Below are positions 46,028-57,888 of a stretch of 64,000 nt of DNA, one piece after another (position 1 is the stretch's first letter; every line of letters begins with the position of its first letter). The stretch is taken from the NCBI GenBank assembly GCA_013407085.1, contig JACCGJ010001885.1, positions 62,001 through 126,000 of the forward strand, written 5' to 3'. Source of the DNA: Atriophallophorus winterbourni. Taxonomy: Eukaryota > Platyhelminthes > Trematoda > Plagiorchiida > Microphallidae. The notes beneath the pieces are model-generated. The model worked only from the letters and a program-made list of their open reading frames with translations, was not told the DNA's origin and did no database searches. A program made the position numbers and the translations under genes.

Positions 46028-46139
46028 ACAACAAACCACACCACAAAACATTAGAATTTTATAGGCGCCTAGAACACTTGACAGGGAATCACATTGTGAT
46101 TCTGAATTTGAACATCGTCGTTCCTTACAAAGAACAAAG

Positions 46140-46292
46140 ATGATCAAATTTAGGAACTCTAAAAACAGTGGGATACAAGTTCTATTGCTCGTTTTATTGC
46201 CCTTCCAGATCCTACTATCAGGAGTCCGAACACACGCAGTTCCAACTGACCCTGTTCCGGAGGATGTGGTGGTTAGTTGTGTCCCCGGTTGA
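46140..46292 (+). CDS. Possible small secreted protein or signal-peptide exon
   Basis: A 50-residue frame from a true ATG. Residues 1-12 are basic and polar, residues 13-28 are strongly hydrophobic (IQVLLLVLLPFQILLSG), followed by THA and then VPTDPVPED, a good signal peptidase site (after THA). It could be a first exon: donor-like GT dinucleotides (GTGGTT, GTTAGT) occur before the stop. No further exon was identified and no family is recognised. Flukes have secreted micro-exon genes that begin this way, but that link is only a suggestion. Confidence 0.3.
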   Translation: MIKFRNSKNSGIQVLLLVLLPFQILLSGVRTHAVPTDPVPEDVVVSCVPG

Positions 46293-46299
46293 CGCACTA

Positions 46300-47370
46300 C
46301 CTGTCGAAATGCCACAAAAATACTTTGATGTGGCCAGCTATAAAGCGTTGAAACCTCAAACATTCCTTTCTATGCTTTTTCGACACACCGCTCAATCTAC
46401 CCTGCGGTTTGTACAAACTCATAGATTCTTATACCGTAATAAACTATGGAAATTAAACTAGTGAGCATTGTTGACCTACAGAATTCAAGCTGGATCAAGG
46501 TCATGATGCAAATTTATAACCCTGAAAAACACGATCTAACATTTTGCACACAAAAATATTCAATAGTTGTATAGTCGTGTCCTGAGCACATGTAAATGTT
46601 CACAATATGAGAATGTTTTGATTTGTTTTAAACTGCTTTATTCATGTTTTTTTAATATTTGAGCATTCAGAGGATCTTGTATGGATTGTGAGGAATAGAT
46701 TGTTAGACTGCGTGTGTTCCTGTTTTATCCACATACAACAATAACTCGGAGACAACCACAGAAGAACAGTGGTTGTGCGTGGACAAGGAGTGCATTTTTA
46801 TTATTGTGTGTAGACTATCTTAAAATTGTATTTAATAGATGAATATTGTTAACTGGGTTAACGACCAGAAAATCAATGAAATGTGAGTGATATCGTTTGA
46901 AATAACCCGTAGATAAAATGAGTGGAATCGGTAGTCATAATAAAACGATAATGTCTAATTTAAAAAATTAATATTATAAAAAATAAAATTGTGCAAATCA
47001 CTACAGTCGTTTCTATACACGGTTCGCTTCAGTTTAGTATTTACAGGACGAATTGCGGCTGGGTGGCGAATTAACATTCAGATTAATTTCAGTGTTATGC
47101 CAAATAAGAGCGCCACCATTTTAATGAATATCTTCAAGATTTTCTTCTGGTCTGAGAGTAATCTAAAATGCAACGAAAAATCCCATCACTAATAGATGAG
47201 AAACGGCATTAGTGCTTTTCAAGGAGAACATGAGGGTCTTAATTATAATTCGATAAAGGATAAAAACGAAGAAATAAAAAAGCTACACACGATCCAGTTC
47301 CTTCAAGAAACCACTTACTAAAATGGAACATATACAATCTCTTTGAGAAGACGATTACAGTATTTAATTT
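46300..47370. other. No gene recognised
   Basis: AT-rich, stop-rich sequence. Nothing was recognised. Confidence 0.45.
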
Positions 47371-47371
47371 A

Positions 47372-47640
47372 CTAACATTTCACTAAAAAATAATTACGAA
47401 CATTAGATTTGATAATCCGCTCGGAGAAATTTATTAGGTGACATCTAGTACATACACATGGCGCAAGAGCATACATATCACTTGGATGAACAATAATAAA
47501 ACGTGTCTTGATTTTTTGGGTTTCAATCACATCCCCACGTAGCCGTCTTTCTTTCAGTGAGATGTGATCTCGTGTCAAAAATCGTTTTTCATACGATTTA
47601 TTTGATTGCCCTGAAGTCATTCGACTAGCTACGCGCTAAA
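47372..47640 (-). mobile_element. Non-LTR RT thumb fragment
   Basis: The frame reads MTSGQSNKSYEKRF and LKERRLRGDVIETQKI, which matches the RT thumb block RMIKGQSGKSYKQR...RRRLREDLIETFK at 52.5 kb in this window. The two belong to one Jockey-type family. Confidence 0.65.
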
Positions 47641-47939
47641 CACGTTTAAACTTGGCAATATTTTTTCCAAATAATGTGACCATATCTAAACTCAATATTT
47701 GAGATGTTGTCTGGAGAATGTTTTGCATTATTGTATGAAAACATCAGGACAGCTGCAGGATAAAACTGATCGAAAGCAAATAACTCGCTTCTAGAGCGTT
47801 GTGCCAACGCTTCACATTGATCCGCCCATTTAAAGTCCGCTCAAGCCTTTATACACAAGTCACAAACTTTCTACACCATAATTGATTAAGCGGGTCCGGA
47901 AAACTCGAGATTCTTAATTACTTCTATAAAGAGTCATCT

Positions 47940-48200
47940 TTCTATAAAGTTAACTGGTAGGTTCAGTGTAGTATACAACTTGAAGACCTCCTGAATGAAC
48001 TTGAAAATATCCTGTTTTTTTCAGCGATCAGATTAACGTGATATCATCCACCAAAATATTGCGGGGACATTTGTAAAACACTGCCAATTCAACCATGAAA
48101 AACAGGCAAAGTAGCGGTCCGAGTACTGAACCATGTGGTACTCCATTAACTACTATAACTTCCGGAGAAGACGTATTTCGATTCTAGACTCGAAAGTATC
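47940..48200 (-). mobile_element. Non-LTR RT palm fragment
   Basis: Reads VNGVPHGSVLGPLLCLFFM, then KCPRNILVDDITLI. The GVPQGSVLGPLLF and ADD blocks are present though altered. It adjoins another RT copy that also carries a palm, so it is a separate insertion. Confidence 0.65.
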
Positions 48201-48289
48201 TCTCGCTTCAGAAGATTATTATTTTGTTCCTCAGTGAATCACCCAAATAACCAATTTTGTTTGGAAGCAATTTGTGTTTTACCCGAACA

Positions 48290-49170
48290 AAAATTCACAA
48301 AATTGGATCTGCTGGGTTTCACATCATCAGCAAACATGTAGCAGAGACATGACAACTGCGACGCCAGATCATCGATGAAGATCAAAAAGAGTATTGGGCC
48401 TAATACTGAACCTCGTGGAACCCCACTGGTAACTGTTGCGAATCAAAAGGAAGTATAACCTACACGGGCCTGGAAGGATCTTTCACCAAGGAAACTGATT
48501 ATCAAGTCGTGAATATTACCAGATATGCATTTGGCCGTGAACTTTATCCCTAGGAACCTGTGACTAACCGAGTCGAAGTCCTCACTAAAGACTAAGTAAA
48601 AGACTTTTACCAGTCCGCGTTCATCCATGAATTTCCCTGTTCTTCTTCTTTTTTATTGTATATAACTCATAACTCCATTCTATGGTAATTGCTAAGCTAA
48701 ATGCTTTTTAGACCATTACAACTTTGAATCACTTTGAATCACTTTGAGTCTGGGAAACTATATCTAAAAAGCACAGAAGTTCGAGAGACACGATCTACTT
48801 TTAAGAAAGCAATGTTGAACCGTGCTCAATGATGAATTGTGCACGAGGTGTCTGCACAACAGATCTCTGAAAAGTCTCTTCAAGGCTTTACATGAAACAC
48901 TAGTCAAGCTTAACGGTCGCAAATTCTTAACTATGTTTGCGCAACCTCCCTTTAGAATGGGTATGACAATGGCTTTCTTCCTGTTACCTGTTAGGATGCC
49001 TTTGCAGAGCGTTTCGTTATATAACTCAAAGAGTGTATCTGCTAGTACTTTAAATATTTTCTTTACAATTATAGGATGCACACCTTCAGATCCGGCGGAT
49101 TTATTTCCGTCTAGATTCTTCAGGACCCGAGCAAAACCATTCGTGCAAAAAACTACTACGCTAAGTATAT
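48290..49170 (-). mobile_element. Jockey/CR1-type RT remnant, same family as 11.4 kb copy
   Basis: On the - strand: fingers with HPIIVKKIFKVLADTLFELY and LRPLSLTSVSCKALKRL (49081-48764), a short foreign insert (about 48640-48755), then MDERGLVKVFYLVFSEDF and FDSVSHRFLGIKF (48628-48443), and palm with VPRGSVLGPILFLIFIDDL and MFADDV (to about 48310). The FADD catalytic box is intact here. The uninterrupted palm of this copy is what shows that the relative at 12 kb was split by piggyBac. Confidence 0.78.
48640..48755 (+). mobile_element. Short 3'-end insertion with 10-bp tandem repeat
   Basis: RT reading on the - strand breaks here. Read on the + strand, the segment is a non-coding stretch that ends in ACTTTGAATC repeated two to three times (48719-48748). 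A tail of short tandem repeats is how CR1/Jockey-type 3' ends look, so this may be a very short truncated retrotransposon. Confidence 0.45.
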
Positions 49171-49175
49171 CCTAG

Positions 49176-50200
49176 TAATTGATGTCACTAATGTGGAAAG
49201 GGCTTAAAGACAACGGTAGTAAAATAAAGGTTTACTTGTGTCCAAGTTGTGGAGATCACTTACAAGAGACTAAGTAGTAGTTTTATGACATATATGGACA
49301 TTTCTTGAAAGTTTTATCAAAATTAAGGACAATATTTCAACAATAATTGCAAACGTTATTCAAATTGAAAACCACAATGGAAGGCGAAGTAATTTCGTTG
49401 GTTTACAGTAATTTCCCATTTACAGCCAATCTAATAATTTGGTTGTTTAATTTCTCAGTGGGGGGTGCTTCCCCAAATAACCCCGTTCAAACAAACAAGC
49501 TTGCATAAGCACATCATTTGCAAAAAACGCTTTCAATAAAGTACTTTAGATTCTTTGCCAGTTTAATACATAAGTTGTGGAGGCACTTCGCCATTTTGTG
49601 AGACAATTGGTTGTAATTCTATTTTGACATTTCCGGTCCTGTCCGTTTAATATTTGGGATCTTCCATCATGATCATTCTCAATTTCTTCTTCTTAAAATC
49701 TTCTCATTTTTGTTCGTAATATCTAGTACTAGAATGGGTGTTATCGATTGTCTTATCTTTCACTTTTTGTTTCCAATGCAATTATCTTTTTGACAGCGAT
49801 TCAGTTAAAAGAATTTATTGTTTTACACAGCATACCGTTTCACAATTCATCCGTGCCATAAAAGAATTTTGTCCAGTGGAAAATGAAACCTGAATAACCT
49901 TAGTAATCACCTAGTTGGTTCAGTGTAATACTTGCATGATCAATAGATGCGGTTCCGTCAGCTCAGTTCTACAACAAATACGAGTCAAAACTTCGAATGA
50001 ATCGTGACGCTGGAAGAGATGATGCAAAAATTCTGGGAAGGGCATTCGAAGGAGACAGACAATTACATAGTAAAAATATTGGCGACAGCTTACGGGAATG
50101 AAAAATTTGTAGTGTGGCTTAGTTTAACTGCGTTATGTTGTAGCCAAACTCTGTGAATTCATTTTGCATTTTAACTATATTGGCATCGGAATATTTCTGT
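49176..50200. other. No gene recognised
   Basis: AT-rich sequence upstream of a candidate gene. Nothing was recognised on either strand. Confidence 0.45.
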
Positions 50201-50913
50201 ATGCATGTATCACGGTCAAAAGAGAATCACAACAAGGCTACTGTAGAGACGTTTGGTTGGTCAAATTTGGACAATCGGTTCGCAAACGTATTTGTTGGAA
50301 ACCAGCAGGAGATCGTTTGCATGAAGGTATATTAAATGTGGCCATTGAGTGTTATTTAGCCAGAGAGTCTAAGCTTGTGAAGTATGCTCTATGTTGGAAT
50401 CAAGTTGTGCTAGACTACGCGACTTCACGCTAAACGCTTGGGATAGTAAATTGGCGAGCTGCGCAAGTTGGTTTTCAGAAAAATTATTCTTATTTATGAA
50501 CTAATCATCAGTACGTTGTACTTCATTGCACCGCAATCACAGAAAGCATACAGTCAAACATATATCAAAACACCCGATTTGTTGATTGACGAAGATCATG
50601 CGACTTACGTGTTAAGCTTATTAGTCGAACGAAATCCCTTAGTGTTACCTACTTGCACAGTAATATGTAAAAACAAATTACCCAAACATATATTTCCGTT
50701 TGAAATTTTGTTCCCTCAGTCACAATTAAAATTGATTTTGCTCCTACTTTAAAGCACATAGGCGCAAACATTAAAGTAAGATTTGTTCACTTTTAATACG
50801 TTTAACCTATGGATTTGTAGCTATTTGCTTCTTTCTCCATTAATCAGAAATATTCAATCTTGAACCGGGCAACAGTTGACTACGTCGTATCAACTCTGAA
50901 AAACCATGACTGA
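50201..50913 (+). CDS. Candidate four-exon gene, unrecognised product
   Basis: Exons 50201-50326, 50543-50666, 50720-50775 and 50848-50913 join by GT-AG introns of 216, 53 and 72 nt with matching phases (0, 1, 0) and give about 123 residues. Donors are GTATAT, GTAAAA and GTAAGA; acceptors follow pyrimidine-rich or AT-rich tracts (TCACAG, CCTCAG, AATCAG). The predicted protein has WSNLDNRFANVFVGNQQE, DLLIDEDHATYVLSLLVERN and IDFAPTLKHIGANIK. I do not recognise a family and see no signal peptide or membrane span. The first exon may begin earlier, and the stop at 50911 may be missed if another donor is used. The consistent phases are the only evidence; a competing open frame overlaps exon 1. Confidence 0.38.
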
Positions 50914-51346
50914 TACTTCCTGGCAACATGTCTACAGAATTCTGGAAAACTGAACGCTCTCCTCAAGAAAGGTGAGGAAACTTATTGTCCATTCTGTCTT
51001 TGAAAATGAAAAGTAATCTTTATTACAAACTATCACCGATTTAAGAGGAATCGTGTTTCAAAACGCAAAATGGTGCTTGTTTATGTTCACTATGTCATCA
51101 GTGATATGTAAGACTATATCCCTCTCGAACACGTACATTGTCTAAGTCTAATGAACGAAATTGCGCGGGACGTTCAACTTGTTATTATTTTCCACGCTCC
51201 GATAAAATATCATTATGAATTTTCACTATTCCTTGAATTTTCAGTATAATAGAATCACTATTTTACTATATTATCCACATATTTGCTGACTAATTACGCT
51301 AGTGATAAAATGAGCTTGTATTTTTGGTAACTTTTTATTACTCATA
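50914..51346. other. No gene recognised
   Basis: AT-rich sequence running into the assembly gap. Nothing was recognised. Confidence 0.45.
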
Positions 51347-52346
51347 NNNNNNNNNNNNNNNNNNNNNNNNNNNNNNNNNNNNNNNNNNNNNNNNNNNNNN
51401 NNNNNNNNNNNNNNNNNNNNNNNNNNNNNNNNNNNNNNNNNNNNNNNNNNNNNNNNNNNNNNNNNNNNNNNNNNNNNNNNNNNNNNNNNNNNNNNNNNNN
51501 NNNNNNNNNNNNNNNNNNNNNNNNNNNNNNNNNNNNNNNNNNNNNNNNNNNNNNNNNNNNNNNNNNNNNNNNNNNNNNNNNNNNNNNNNNNNNNNNNNNN
51601 NNNNNNNNNNNNNNNNNNNNNNNNNNNNNNNNNNNNNNNNNNNNNNNNNNNNNNNNNNNNNNNNNNNNNNNNNNNNNNNNNNNNNNNNNNNNNNNNNNNN
51701 NNNNNNNNNNNNNNNNNNNNNNNNNNNNNNNNNNNNNNNNNNNNNNNNNNNNNNNNNNNNNNNNNNNNNNNNNNNNNNNNNNNNNNNNNNNNNNNNNNNN
51801 NNNNNNNNNNNNNNNNNNNNNNNNNNNNNNNNNNNNNNNNNNNNNNNNNNNNNNNNNNNNNNNNNNNNNNNNNNNNNNNNNNNNNNNNNNNNNNNNNNNN
51901 NNNNNNNNNNNNNNNNNNNNNNNNNNNNNNNNNNNNNNNNNNNNNNNNNNNNNNNNNNNNNNNNNNNNNNNNNNNNNNNNNNNNNNNNNNNNNNNNNNNN
52001 NNNNNNNNNNNNNNNNNNNNNNNNNNNNNNNNNNNNNNNNNNNNNNNNNNNNNNNNNNNNNNNNNNNNNNNNNNNNNNNNNNNNNNNNNNNNNNNNNNNN
52101 NNNNNNNNNNNNNNNNNNNNNNNNNNNNNNNNNNNNNNNNNNNNNNNNNNNNNNNNNNNNNNNNNNNNNNNNNNNNNNNNNNNNNNNNNNNNNNNNNNNN
52201 NNNNNNNNNNNNNNNNNNNNNNNNNNNNNNNNNNNNNNNNNNNNNNNNNNNNNNNNNNNNNNNNNNNNNNNNNNNNNNNNNNNNNNNNNNNNNNNNNNNN
52301 NNNNNNNNNNNNNNNNNNNNNNNNNNNNNNNNNNNNNNNNNNNNNN
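51347..52346. other. Assembly gap of exactly 1000 N
   Basis: The run is 1000 undetermined bases, a round number that suggests a placeholder of unknown true size. Retrotransposon sequence starts on its right edge. Confidence 0.98.
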
Positions 52347-52354
52347 TTTATCCT

Positions 52355-52680
52355 GCAGGTCCCGGAGGTTTTCATCCCATTGTATAAAGCGATAGTGAGA
52401 CCTCATCTCGAGTATTGCGTTCAAGCTTGGTATTCTAACTTAGCAAATGACATTTCTACGCTTGAATGCGTTCAGCGCACAGCTACTCGTATGATCAAAG
52501 GACAATCTGGGAAGTCGTATAAACAACGACTGTTCAGTCTAGATCTCTTTACGCCTAAAAGAAGGCGACTACGTGAGGATCTGATCGAGACCTTCAAAAT
52601 CGTTGGACGCTGTAGTTCTATTGACCCAGCTGTCTGTTGCTCGTCGCCGTAGTATGAGGTAACCGAGGCCATTCAGTTTT
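52355..52680 (+). mobile_element. Non-LTR RT thumb fragment beside the gap
   Basis: The frame reads YKAIVRPHLEYCVQAW, LECVQRTATRMIKGQSGKSY and KRRRLREDLIETFKIV, the thumb and C-terminal block of a Jockey-type RT. The rest of the RT is presumably inside the gap. Decayed C-terminal sequence may continue to about 53.1 kb. Confidence 0.75.
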
Positions 52681-52689
52681 AAGACGGGC

Positions 52690-55600
52690 AAAGCAGCATG
52701 TCCGGTTTATGCACAGTTAAGCACTTTTTCGCGAAAGGGTAGTGAAGATTGGAAAACTGTCTGCCCAAGAGGTAGTGGTAGTTGTTCTTTCTACTTCAGT
52801 AAAACGAATTCAAATATAGACAAGACTCGATTCGCGCTTTGTGTCCAAGTTTTTATCCCTGATTTATAGTTGGTTCTTCAATTGTCGTTGAAGCACTAAC
52901 TGTCTCTCCTCACCTATTAAGTGAGGGGATTTCAGTTTTTCTGTTGCATTCCAGCCAAAGTCATACCAGAAGAATTATTAACACCTAGTGTTCGAAGTGG
53001 TATACCGACTTTTTACGCTCCCACAGGACGTATTATGGGACGCTCGATTGGACGACTCTTGCCACATATCGTCTGTGCAAACTGAACTGAAACTGAAATG
53101 AGTAAAGGACCTCTGCGATGCCTGCAATATTACCTTTTGTATAGCACATACCAGGGACGAGGGACTGCAAAAAATTTTATTTCACAAAACGAGAGATATA
53201 GTTTGGCATTTGCTTAAGAATATATCATTTTTCCAGCAAATTTCTACTGCGTATTCATCCTGGTAACGTGTTTGACCTCTGTTTTCCGGGCAAACTGACA
53301 TCCACTGCATTGCCGCATCATGATGTGTGTCTGGGTCTGGGATGTCTTTCAATTTGTCTGTCGATGGCGTGGATTTTGTTTCATTGTCAGTATCAAAGAT
53401 TTACACTTCTCTGAATTTTATTTAATCATGGCACTATCTCGCTTCAGTTTCTAAATTCTTCAAACGTTTGTCGTGGAAGACATTATATTATTTTTTGGGT
53501 CTTAGTCGAGTTTTAACAGTATTTTCTTGAGAAAATCTAGATTATTCAAAATATACATGCGGTGCATAGGAATGAGGGATGTGAACTAGCCTTCAGTTAT
53601 CTCTTTGAATTTGAAACGTTCATGGTCTCGACCAAACTTTCCAGCATAACCCATAAATTTTATTAATCCTCTCAAACCAGTTCGAGATACTTAGCGCACA
53701 TGAAAACATAAATACTGTTCAAAAATAATTCATCTGAAAATTTTATGCTTTTGACCAAATTAAATGAGTTTGGTGCATTGGTAAAGTGAAGTTGATAAAC
53801 CATTATTGATCGACGGTTGCCAGTTTTCTCAGCAGCAGCCGTGATTTCTTATCATTATTAGCACCAGCAAAATCTGATAAAGAGATATATTTGATTTATT
53901 AAAACAAATTCCAATATGAGTCCGCTTTCTGGATTATATTGAAATTATGAAATATCGTTGAACAGTAAACTGAATAAGCTAATTGAAACTCTTCTGTTCC
54001 AGTGATATAATATTCGGATTTTTCAGAAAGTTTCCACCAGAAGGGTTTGAGCCTCCTCGATTTGTAAGTACCGGTTCATATGATCCAACCCATTTGCGCC
54101 ATTGAGATCGTCAGTTCCATTATGTAAGTTCTTTTACTTACGTCGCAAAATATTTGTTTCTGTTGTTTATTTTGTTGTAAGATTCCTAATCAAGTCCATC
54201 GCAAATTTACATTTCACCAATGTTGAAAAGGTGGAAATCTAATAGATCATTTTTATTTGCATTAGAATTGCGGAGATCTATTCCAAAATAGTGAGCATTA
54301 CTTTCACAGCTAGTTCTAGAATGTTCTGTCGAGAATGTATCGATAGTGAATCGATACTGGCTGTGAAAATTGTTTGAAGCCAAAACCAATTTGTGAGACG
54401 GAATGATTTCACTGGTGAAGACTAGTGTGATTCTGTGTCTGAACCTCGTGGTTCGTTGTACGAACCCTATATAACAGTTGGCATATAAGTATAACCTTAT
54501 ATTCCAATGTGTTTTAAATATTTGTAGCCATGATGCAAATTCTTGAACCATATATTCACGTAGATAAGATATATATATTCACTGAGTATTAAAAGAAAGT
54601 TTTCTGGTTTGAAATTCAAAACATATTTTTAGAATCATTAATGCTACTGGAAAATGTGTTACAAATTGTTTGCCGAAGCAGTTTATGATTTAAGTTACCA
54701 GAATTCTGAAATTCGGGCACATTTTTAGTGTCAGTCCACAAGAGAGCTATCACAACAGGCTGACATGTAAATTAGAATCCGATCAATGGTGGCACCACCC
54801 TGAAGATTTGTGTATTAAACAGTAAATCTGGCGCAGTCATATGCAATGAGCAAATAGCCCGCTATAAACTAAGTACACTGAGGCAAAAAGAGTTCTCTGA
54901 ACCTAAAATGTCTGATCCTATTTGTTATAAAGACTATGCAAATCCTGACTCAAATTTCTGTATATTTGTCTCTCACTCAATTCAGAAAATTTCTTTCCGC
55001 CCACGACTCTAGGATTAAGGTCAAGACGTGTGGGGTCGACTAGATTGATTGCTTTATACATTCACGGAATATGAATGTCGACTTACAGCATATCTGAAAT
55101 ATTTAGAAGTAGACATATCGACAAAGCCTTCCTGAGACAAGCCTATTATTATTAATTGATTTTACCCAATTTGATGCAAACATATATTATTGTCCCGTGC
55201 TTTCATGGCACTTAATCGTTTCACAATTGAAAATGATGAAAATAATTTTATTTCCGACTGACAGCTAGTCTGATAAACAAACAATGTTTATTTATCACTC
55301 ATCACCAACTTTCGGCAATTCAAACCACGCAAAATTTGCTGAACGTATCAAAACTCCTCACGATCAGCCCCTGGAAAATAAAGCCGCTTGGATGTAAAAG
55401 TAAAGTTCTATTTTGAAGACACGCCGGATTTAACTTCAAAAATTGAGATTGCTAATGATTGAATTCAATGGCACTTTAGAGACGTTAATGTTATTACGAT
55501 TCTTAGAAGAACCAACTAATATTGGACAATGAAAAAAAGGTCCACTGATTTTCAAAGTAATATGGACACCTCATGGCCAGGAGAATCTCCAGGCTAGCAG

Positions 55601-56393
55601 CATTAAAGTTTTCATTGCATCCATCGTTATGTTCATTCTTTATACGCATCATTATACTAATTCGAATTTCGGAATGTACAGAAATTAAACGCAAATACAA
55701 TACAGCTAATTTGAATTTAGAGGACACAAGTCTTATTCAAACAAATCATTTCTAGTTTGTTACACTACGTCCTGCTGAAGTACTTGAATAATAAAATATG
55801 TCAAACAAGAATTAAACCCAGAAACAGCCATCATAATAAGCAGCTGACAAAGAAATATATGCGTATATCGCGCAATTGATCATCAATGACAAACTTCAAA
55901 TTTACATGAATGAAAAGGTCAATAGTGACCCATAATAGAATCAGTGCACATATATTTCCAGAAATCAAATATATATTTAATTTAGATATCTCTATTGTCC
56001 ACTTATAACATTGATATTAGGCAAAAATGCTCATTTGTATACATTTCTGTCACACACACCACGACGGGTTTCATGTTGTTTCTAATCAATGGGCAGAAAC
56101 TGTATTTTCAGTTTCCGCGTGGCTTGAAACAGCTAAAGAATGATAAACAAATTGCGTTTGTATACTGCTGTTAGACATAGTTTGTAGTATCAATGCGCTG
56201 AACGCAAATGAATTATTCGTTCTTCTTAAAATACGGCGAGCGCTTCAACGACTTCTATCGCATTTGCTTTCAATCCTAAGCGCTGTATCTGAAGCATGTT
56301 CCACCGATATCACTTACTTGGATTTATCAAGTTTAATTTTTGTTAATGAATCAATTTCTTAGCTGTAACATTGCAAACTTGAAGAAAAATCTC
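52690..56393. other. AT-rich region, no gene firmly recognised
   Basis: The first 400 bases may be the decayed tail of the RT fragment. The remainder has only short frames. One possible micro-exon (54027-54063, + strand) is noted separately. Nothing else was recognised. Confidence 0.45.
54027..54063 (+). other. Possible 37-nt micro-exon
   Basis: A GGATTTTTCAG acceptor and a GTAAGT donor flank 37 bases that encode KFPPEGFEPPRF in one phase. Both sites are strong by eye, but no partner exons were found, so this could be chance. Confidence 0.2.
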
Positions 56394-56885
56394 CCGGTGC
56401 ATCCAGAATTACTCCCTCCATAATTCGAAAGTATGGCATTCATATGACTGCTCCTTTACCGCGCATGTTCACTCCTAGCCTGCCTGAAGTAAAAGTACTA
56501 TCACAATATAAAACATGTTTGGCCTCTACGATTTAAACATGTACTATCCTGTCAGAAAATGGCGAAATATAGTACATTATATTTACTCCATTTAGTCTCT
56601 AGACCATGAAGTAACTTATGACCAAGCGCATACAAAATCTTCCGGTGCATCCAGAATTACTCCCTCCATAATTCGAAAGTATGGCATTCATATGACTGCT
56701 CCTTTACCGCGCATGTTCACTCCTAGCCTGCCTGAAGTAAAAGTACTATCACAATATAAAACATGTTTGCCCTCTACGATTTAAACATGTACTATCCTGT
56801 CAGAAAATGGCGAAATGTAGTACATTATATTTACTCCATTTAGTCTCTAGACCATGAAGTAACTTATGACCAAGCGCATACAAAA
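56394..56885. repeat. Tandem duplication of a 248-bp unit (two copies)
   Basis: The unit beginning CCGGTGCATCCAGAATTACT occurs at 56394-56641 and again at 56642-56885. The copies differ at about two positions (one C/G near TTTGGCC, one A/G near GAAATATAG). Each contains the inverted pair ACATGTTT...AAACATGT about 14 nt apart. No coding frame spans the unit. The high identity means a recent duplication or an assembly duplication. Confidence 0.93.
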
Positions 56886-57888
56886 GCATCCAGAACTTTA
56901 AATTCTGTGTTGTCATTCTTTCTTACTATATTGGTGGATTGTATTAACTCATTCAATGATCGCCTTGCTGAACATACCTTCTATCTTGATAGCTCTAAAG
57001 TCTGCGATTAGTCAAACATAAAATGCTAACTGATAGAATCTTCAAAATAACACTAATGTTCCTGTATTTAATAAGCATTATCTTATTGCTCCGCGCGTAC
57101 ATGTCCGAGTGTGCAGTACCCTGTATAAAAAAGATTTTATCCTGAAGACCTTGTGCTCGAAACATTTATCATAAAATCTGAGGTGTAATTTGCTATTGTT
57201 GCATTTAATATTCGATTATGTAAGTGTGCTTGTTAGGAACTGAAATAAATCTCAACAGGATAATCTATTTTTATACTTTTGGTTACAGGCATATGAATTG
57301 ATTTGACAAAGTACCATTTTTTAAATGGGAAGCCGCTAACATAACACTAATCATCTTTGGATGCAAGATCTCTAGTGGTCTACCACGGAAGTTCCTTTTA
57401 GTGACTGTGTCCTGTGACATCAAGCATTGCCAGATTTATAATGCAGCATGGCGTATGTGTGATTTGTTTAATCGGCAATCGCTGAGACTTGAGAACAACA
57501 ACATTTCACAGAAAAACACATGGATGCTTACCGGTGTGAAATCATCAATTTAGGCCTGAGTACCATGAGTGCGAAAGAATCTTGAATTATGCAGAGAATA
57601 TATCATCAAACAACAAAGGTCCATCAATACTTTATGAATTACGCTAAGTCGTTCCAGTGTACCTTTCCGAATAGCAAACCTCTTCAGTTAAAAAGCATCC
57701 GTAATAAATTGCAAAAGCGACGTAGATCATGAAATTATGAAGAAATTTATTCCGCCAATCATATCAAGTATTGATATATTAAAAGCTGAAAAAAACTGTA
57801 AGCAAAAGAGTCAAAAGATGTACAATAACAAAACACTATCAGCTTAAAGTAAATGCAAAATTTTCTAATGAATCGATACAAAAAGCGA
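56886..57888. other. Downstream flank of the SH2 adaptor gene
   Basis: Presumed 3' untranslated and intergenic sequence. No gene or repeat was recognised. Confidence 0.45.

Noticed and set aside
46022..46363. A 113-codon - strand frame
   Set aside because: It has no motif, overlaps a SINE-like remnant at one end, and lies opposite the signal-peptide ORF, which looks more convincing.
50164..50433. An 89-codon frame with RESQQGYCRDVWLVKFG and YALCWNQVVLDYA
   Set aside because: It overlaps exon 1 of the four-exon model in a different frame. It stops without leading to a partner exon and has no recognised motif, although it remains possible that this frame is the real one.
51324..52652. Three very long open frames spanning the N run
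   Set aside because: They are produced by the 1000 N bases, which contain no stops. Only the part from 52355 on has real sequence, and that is an RT fragment.
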